Assembly: GCA_964497635.1 (NCBI GenBank)
Contig: CAZCDB010000002.1
Span: 1-46,164, forward strand
Length of the DNA stretch: 46,164 bases
From: CAMDWQ01 sp964497635
GTDB taxonomy: Bacteria; Omnitrophota; Gorgyraeia; 2-02-FULL-51-18
Direction: 5' to 3'
The notes below the pieces were generated by a model, which was given only the letters and a program-made list of their open reading frames with translations, made no database searches and was not told the DNA's origin. Numbering within the stretch: position 1 is the first letter of the stretch; every line of letters begins with the position of its first letter. Below, piece after piece: positions 42,901-46,164 of this stretch. A program made the position numbers and the translations under genes.

Positions 42901-44161
42901 ATTAGTTGTCGAGGGCGGCAGGAGACTGGAAGGCACCGTGGAAATCAGCGGGGCCAAAAATTCGTCCCTTCCGATTTTAGCCGCGACCGTTCTTTCAAAA
43001 GAAAAGTCTGTGATTCGTAACGTCCCCCAAGTGGCGGATGTCTTCACGATGGTGAAGATTTTAAAGTCCCTGGGAGCCAAGGTCTCCCATGTGGGCGATG
43101 TGGTGGAAGTGGACCCCGCGGGGATTCGCAATCCGGTATTGACGTATAAGCTGGTTAGCACCATGCGCGGCTCGATTTGTTTTTTAGGACCTTTTTTGGC
43201 TCGTTTTTCTTCGGCCCAGATTTCTTTTCCGGGGGGCTGTGTGATCGGGCCCCGTCCGATTGATTTGCATCTGAAGGGTGTGCGCGCACTGGGTGCGGAA
43301 GTTAATCTTGAGCATGGTTATGTGATTGCCAAGGCCAAGCAGCTCAAAGGTGCACGCGTGTATCTAGGCGGCGCATTTGGCTCGAGTGTTTTGGGAACCG
43401 GAAATGTCATGATGGCGGCCACGATGGCCAAGGGAAAGACTGTCATCATCAATGCAGCCTGCGAGCCCGAAGTTGTGGACTTAGGAAATTTTTTGAAAAA
43501 AATGGGAGCCAAGATTTCAGGCCTTGGTTCGCCGACGATTGAAATTGAGGGGGTCAAAAAACTCTCCGGTGCGCAGTACTCGATCATCCCCGATCGCATT
43601 GAAGCGGGGACTTACATGATTGCCTCGGCCATCACCAAGGGCGATGTGACGATCAAAAATTTTGATTTGGGAATGCTGGGCGCGATGTTGGATAAAATGC
43701 GTGAAGCCGGTGTCATGATCACCGAAAAAAACGGCCATGTGCGTGTGCGCCGCGAGAAGGTGCTCAAGCCAGTATCTGTGACGACGCTGCCGTATCCTGG
43801 GTATCCGACGGATTTGCAGGCGCAAATGATGGCGCTGATGTGTGTGGTGCCGGGGATCAGTGTGGTCACCGAAAAGATTTATCCTGAGCGTTTTATGCAT
43901 GTTAGTGAGCTCAATCGTATGGGGGCCAGTATTATTTTGGAGGGACCCAGTGCGATTGTGAGTGGGAATAAAAAACTCTCCGGCGCTCCGGTGATGGCCT
44001 CGGACTTAAGAGCCAGCGCGGGTCTAGTGGTGGCGGGTTTGGTCGCGGAGGGTACAACAGAGATTTCTCGTATCTATCATTTGGACCGTGGGTATGAAAA
44101 TTTGGTCGCAAAGCTGCAGCATTTAGGGGCCAAGATTCGCCGGGAAAAAGATCTAAGGTGA
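42893..44161 (+). CDS. murA: UDP-N-acetylglucosamine 1-carboxyvinyltransferase
   Basis: First committed step of peptidoglycan synthesis: transfers enolpyruvyl from PEP to UDP-GlcNAc. The N-terminus has EISGAKNSSLPILAATVL with Lys and Asn of the active site; MRGSICFLGPFLARF is followed by FPGGCVIGPRPIDLHLKG, where Cys116 is the cysteine attacked by fosfomycin. PDRIEAGTYMIA and YPTDLQAQMMALM (Asp in the active site) and the C-terminal MHVSELNRMGA and DLRASAGLV blocks are intact. 422 residues is normal. It implies a peptidoglycan wall. Confidence 0.96.
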   Translation: MDKLVVEGGRRLEGTVEISGAKNSSLPILAATVLSKEKSVIRNVPQVADVFTMVKILKSLGAKVSHVGDVVEVDPAGIRNPVLTYKLVSTMRGSICFLGPFLARFSSAQISFPGGCVIGPRPIDLHLKGVRALGAEVNLEHGYVIAKAKQLKGARVYLGGAFGSSVLGTGNVMMAATMAKGKTVIINAACEPEVVDLGNFLKKMGAKISGLGSPTIEIEGVKKLSGAQYSIIPDRIEAGTYMIASAITKGDVTIKNFDLGMLGAMLDKMREAGVMITEKNGHVRVRREKVLKPVSVTTLPYPGYPTDLQAQMMALMCVVPGISVVTEKIYPERFMHVSELNRMGASIILEGPSAIVSGNKKLSGAPVMASDLRASAGLVVAGLVAEGTTEISRIYHLDRGYENLVAKLQHLGAKIRREKDLR

Positions 44162-44183
44162 TTTTTTATAAGGGGGTGTTGAA

Positions 44184-44441
44184 ATGGCAGTCGCAATTCG
44201 TTTGAAAACGATGGGAACTAAAAAGAAGATCAAGCACCGTATTGTTGTGACTGATTCTAAGTCACCTCGCAACGGCCGCTTTATCGAAGAGGTGGGTTCT
44301 TGGGATCCATCCAAAGAGCCACCAATCGTCCGTGTGAAGAATGAGCGTGTGGAGCACTGGATCAAGCAGGGAGCACAGCCTTCGGAGACCGTTCGAAGCA
44401 TATTAAAAAAAGTAGGCGTCAAGTCAGGACCTAGAAGATAG
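44184..44441 (+). CDS. rpsP: 30S ribosomal protein S16
   Basis: MAVAIRLKTMGTKKKIKHRIVVTDSKSPRNGRFIEEVGSW...DPSKEPPI is the S16 pattern (key blocks IRLKTMG, HRIVVTDS, GRFIEEVG). 85 residues is normal. GGGGGTG lies in the short leader. In most bacteria a KH-domain protein and RimM follow; here trmD starts four bases after the stop. Confidence 0.96.
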   Translation: MAVAIRLKTMGTKKKIKHRIVVTDSKSPRNGRFIEEVGSWDPSKEPPIVRVKNERVEHWIKQGAQPSETVRSILKKVGVKSGPRR

Positions 44442-44445
44442 GCGT

Positions 44446-45150
44446 GTGAAGATTCAGGTTCTGACGCTTTTTCCTGAGATGTTTGATTTGCTGACATCTC
44501 ATTCGATCATGAAGCGAGCGATCGAAAAGAAAAAGGTCACCCTCACAGCGCACAATCTTCGGGATTGGACGCATGATCGCCACAAGTCTTGTGACGATCG
44601 GCCGTTTGGCGGGGGCCCGGGGATGCTCTTGAAGCCTGAACCTATTTTTGAGGCGCACGAAGAGCTTTTTGGAAAGAAGAAAAAAGGGAAAAGTTTCCGT
44701 TTTATCTATCTTTCCGCGCAAGGGGAACGCTTTAACCACGCTAAAGCCGTGGAGCTTTCGGGTTGTAAGGAGATCGCCTTCCTGTGTGGGCATTATGAGG
44801 GGGTGGATCAGCGGGTGGTGGATGAGCTAGTGACGGATGAGATATCCATCGGGGACTACGTTTTGACGGGAGGAGAACTCCCCGCGATGGTGGTGATCGA
44901 TGCCTTGGTGCGTTTGATCCCCGGGGTGGTCGGTTCGGCGGACTCGACAACATTTGAATCTTTTACCCAAAATCTGCTAGAATACCCGCAGTATACAAGA
45001 CCCGCCGTTTACCGGGGGCTTTCAGTCCCTGCGGTACTTTTATCGGGGAATCATCAGAAGATACAGGAATGGCAGAAAAGCGAAGCGCTGAAGCGAACGC
45101 TCAAGCGACGGCCGGATCTTTTGAATTTAAATAAGAAAAAAGGAAGGTAG
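44446..45150 (+). CDS. trmD: tRNA (guanine-N1)-methyltransferase TrmD
   Basis: Methylates G37 of CNN/GG-type tRNAs to prevent frameshifts. It has the trefoil-knot SPOUT blocks: VLTLFPEMFDLLTSHSIM, DDRPFGGGPGMLLKPEP, FLCGHYEGVDQRVVDEL, SIGDYVLTGGELPAMVVIDA, and LEYPQYTRPAVYRGLSVP. 234 residues is normal. The start is GTG 44446; no strong ribosome site, so coupling to rpsP is likely. rimM, normally between rpsP and trmD, is absent. Confidence 0.95.
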   Translation: MKIQVLTLFPEMFDLLTSHSIMKRAIEKKKVTLTAHNLRDWTHDRHKSCDDRPFGGGPGMLLKPEPIFEAHEELFGKKKKGKSFRFIYLSAQGERFNHAKAVELSGCKEIAFLCGHYEGVDQRVVDELVTDEISIGDYVLTGGELPAMVVIDALVRLIPGVVGSADSTTFESFTQNLLEYPQYTRPAVYRGLSVPAVLLSGNHQKIQEWQKSEALKRTLKRRPDLLNLNKKKGR

Positions 45151-45156
45151 GACGTT

Positions 45157-45561
45157 ATGGGACAACATCGTTTAATTCAGGGGCTCGAGAGCGAGCACAT
45201 GAAAAAAGAGACACATAAGTTTAAGGTCGGGGACACCATCCGCGTCGGGGTTCGTGTCGACGAAGGAGAGGGCAAGTTTCGTACTCAGATGTTTGAGGGG
45301 ATTGTTGTCCGCAAAGAAGGCTCCGGCCTGCGCGAGAATTTTACCGTGCGCCGTGTTTCCTTTGGAGAGGGTGTGGAGAGAAAGTTTCCCTTTCATTCCC
45401 CAACCGTTCAGAAGGTAGAGCTTTTGCGCTCCGGCCGTGTGCGCCGCGCGAAGTTGTATTATCTTCGTAACGCCAAGGGTAAGGGCGGACGTATCGAAGA
45501 AGAGCGTCGCAAAGAGGAAACAGTTGCCGTTGGCAGCGCACCAGCAGCTGCTTCAGCATGA
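45157..45561 (+). CDS. rplS: 50S ribosomal protein L19
   Basis: KFKVGDTIRVGVRVDEGE, MFEGIVVRKEGSGLRENFTV, GVERKFPFHSPTVQKVEL and GRVRRAKLYYLRNAKGKGGRI are the L19 blocks. 134 residues includes an extra Glu/Ala-rich tail (REETVAVGSAPAAASA region) beyond the usual end. GGAAGG lies before the ATG. Its last codons carry the likely start of rnhB. Confidence 0.95.
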   Translation: MGQHRLIQGLESEHMKKETHKFKVGDTIRVGVRVDEGEGKFRTQMFEGIVVRKEGSGLRENFTVRRVSFGEGVERKFPFHSPTVQKVELLRSGRVRRAKLYYLRNAKGKGGRIEEERRKEETVAVGSAPAAASA

Positions 45562-46159
45562 TCTTGATTTAATCGATCAGGGATTTAAGTCCCTGACGGG
45601 CGTGGATGAAGCGGGACGTGGCCCTTTAGCGGGTCCGGTCGTCGCCTCAGCCGTGATCGTCAGGGACTTTTCATTTTCTTCCCCGATCAATGATTCGAAG
45701 AAAATGTCGGCCAAGGCCCGCGAGCGAGCCTATGATGAAATCATAGCCAAGTGTGTGGTGGGGATCGGCATTAAGGATCACGGAGTGGTCGATCGCATCG
45801 ATATCTTTCAGGCGACCTTAAGGGCGATGGAAGAGGCGGTGATGAAGCTTGGGGAGACACCGGATCTGATTTTGGTGGATGGACCCAAAACCCCCAATCT
45901 ACCTTTTCGGCAGCGGCCGATTGTGGATGGGGATGCGATTTCGTTTTCGATTGCTTGCGCGTCCGTGATTGCGAAAGTGACGCGGGACCGCTTGATGGAA
46001 GTTTACGCGGGAGAGTATCCGCAGTATGGTTTTGAGAAACACAAAGGTTATGGCACCCGGGATCATATCGAAGCGATTAAAAAAAATGGTCCCTGCAAGA
46101 TTCACCGCAAGACTTTTGAACCGATAAAATCACTTTATGGAAACTTTACTGATTATTGA
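45530..46159 (+). CDS. rnhB: Ribonuclease HII
   Basis: Removes RNA from RNA-DNA hybrids and single ribonucleotides. Catalytic acids are in TGVDEAGRGPLAGPVVASAV (Asp-Glu), LVDGP and IACASVIAKVTRDRLM (Asp). INDSKKMSAKARE and PQYGFEKHKGYGTRDHIEAI are typical. The frame is open back to 45437, but those residues are a shadow of rplS. TTG 45530, ten bases after GAGGAA, gives 209 residues, the usual RNase HII size; TTG 45524 is an alternative. It overlaps rplS by about 32 bases. The stop is five bases from the end of the window. Confidence 0.93.
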   Translation: MAAHQQLLQHDLDLIDQGFKSLTGVDEAGRGPLAGPVVASAVIVRDFSFSSPINDSKKMSAKARERAYDEIIAKCVVGIGIKDHGVVDRIDIFQATLRAMEEAVMKLGETPDLILVDGPKTPNLPFRQRPIVDGDAISFSIACASVIAKVTRDRLMEVYAGEYPQYGFEKHKGYGTRDHIEAIKKNGPCKIHRKTFEPIKSLYGNFTDY

Positions 46160-46164
46160 TTTTG

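Noticed and set aside
45437..45529. N-terminal extension of RNase HII
   Set aside because: These codons are the rplS gene in another frame; a ribosome site and TTG start fit at 45530.
1..46164. CRISPR arrays, tRNA or rRNA genes, insertion sequences with transposase
   Set aside because: No regularly spaced repeats, no tRNA cloverleaf or rRNA signature, and no transposase-like protein was seen on either strand.

Overview
The window reads as a stretch of chromosome from an uncultivated Gram-negative bacterium. An LptD-type lipopolysaccharide exporter, an outer-membrane beta-barrel protein, a lipoprotein and several secretory signal peptides point to two membranes. Dense co-directional packing (every supported gene is on the + strand), many ATGA/GTGA/TTGA overlaps, non-ATG starts, and the order polA, glgA, coaE, rho, rpmE, prfA, prmC, murA, rpsP, trmD, rplS, rnhB suggest a member of the PVC/Omnitrophota neighbourhood. 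That placement is inferred from remembered gene order and is not proven by the sequence. A run of exactly 100 N at 37376-37475 shows that this is a scaffold, probably a metagenome-assembled genome.

Layout. 1-4.7 kb: a tandem hot-dog thioesterase-like protein, an isoprenylcysteine-methyltransferase-family membrane protein, and a multi-span sensor histidine kinase with its response regulator. The first ~3 kb is clearly AT-richer than the rest, and the change falls inside the kinase gene. 4.9-11.8 kb: cell-envelope and secreted proteins: a 1333-residue subtilisin-like protease with a repeat-rich C-terminal half, an outer-membrane barrel protein, an M48 metalloprotease with a TPR-like tail, and a lipoprotein. 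11.8-14.9 kb: a ROK glucokinase and LptD. 15.0-21.7 kb: a nucleotide-sugar operon (ugd, rmlA, rmlB, rmlD, an Rmd-like reductase, a UDP-xylose synthase, an ALG5-like glycosyltransferase). 21.7-28.7 kb: an SGNH hydrolase, a YyaL-type protein, transaldolase, glucose-6-phosphate isomerase, rmlC, and an RNase D. 28.7-33.8 kb: gatCAB, a divergent polysaccharide deacetylase and tsaD, then a small HTH protein with a membrane tail. 34.2-34.7 kb: a gene-free, highly structured stretch with two long inverted-repeat elements. 34.7-46.2 kb: replication, transcription and translation housekeeping genes plus glycogen synthase, coaE and murA.

How the genes fit together. Glucokinase, phosphoglucose isomerase and transaldolase feed central sugar metabolism, and GlgA stores glucose. 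RmlA/B/C/D make dTDP-L-rhamnose, and Ugd plus Uxs make UDP-glucuronate and then UDP-xylose. These are precursors for surface polysaccharide, consistent with LptD and the glycosyltransferase nearby. GatCAB supplies Gln-tRNA (and possibly Asn-tRNA) by transamidation. PrfA is next to the methyltransferase PrmC that modifies its GGQ loop.

The signals I found least ordinary are: the two ~190-base inverted-repeat elements before polA; a 17-bp terminator-like hairpin lying inside the signal-peptide codons of the M48 protease, whose likely TTG start sits inside the preceding gene; the compositional break inside the histidine kinase; the protease with a recurrent DENFYG motif; and promoter elements placed so close to two start codons that leaderless transcripts are likely.
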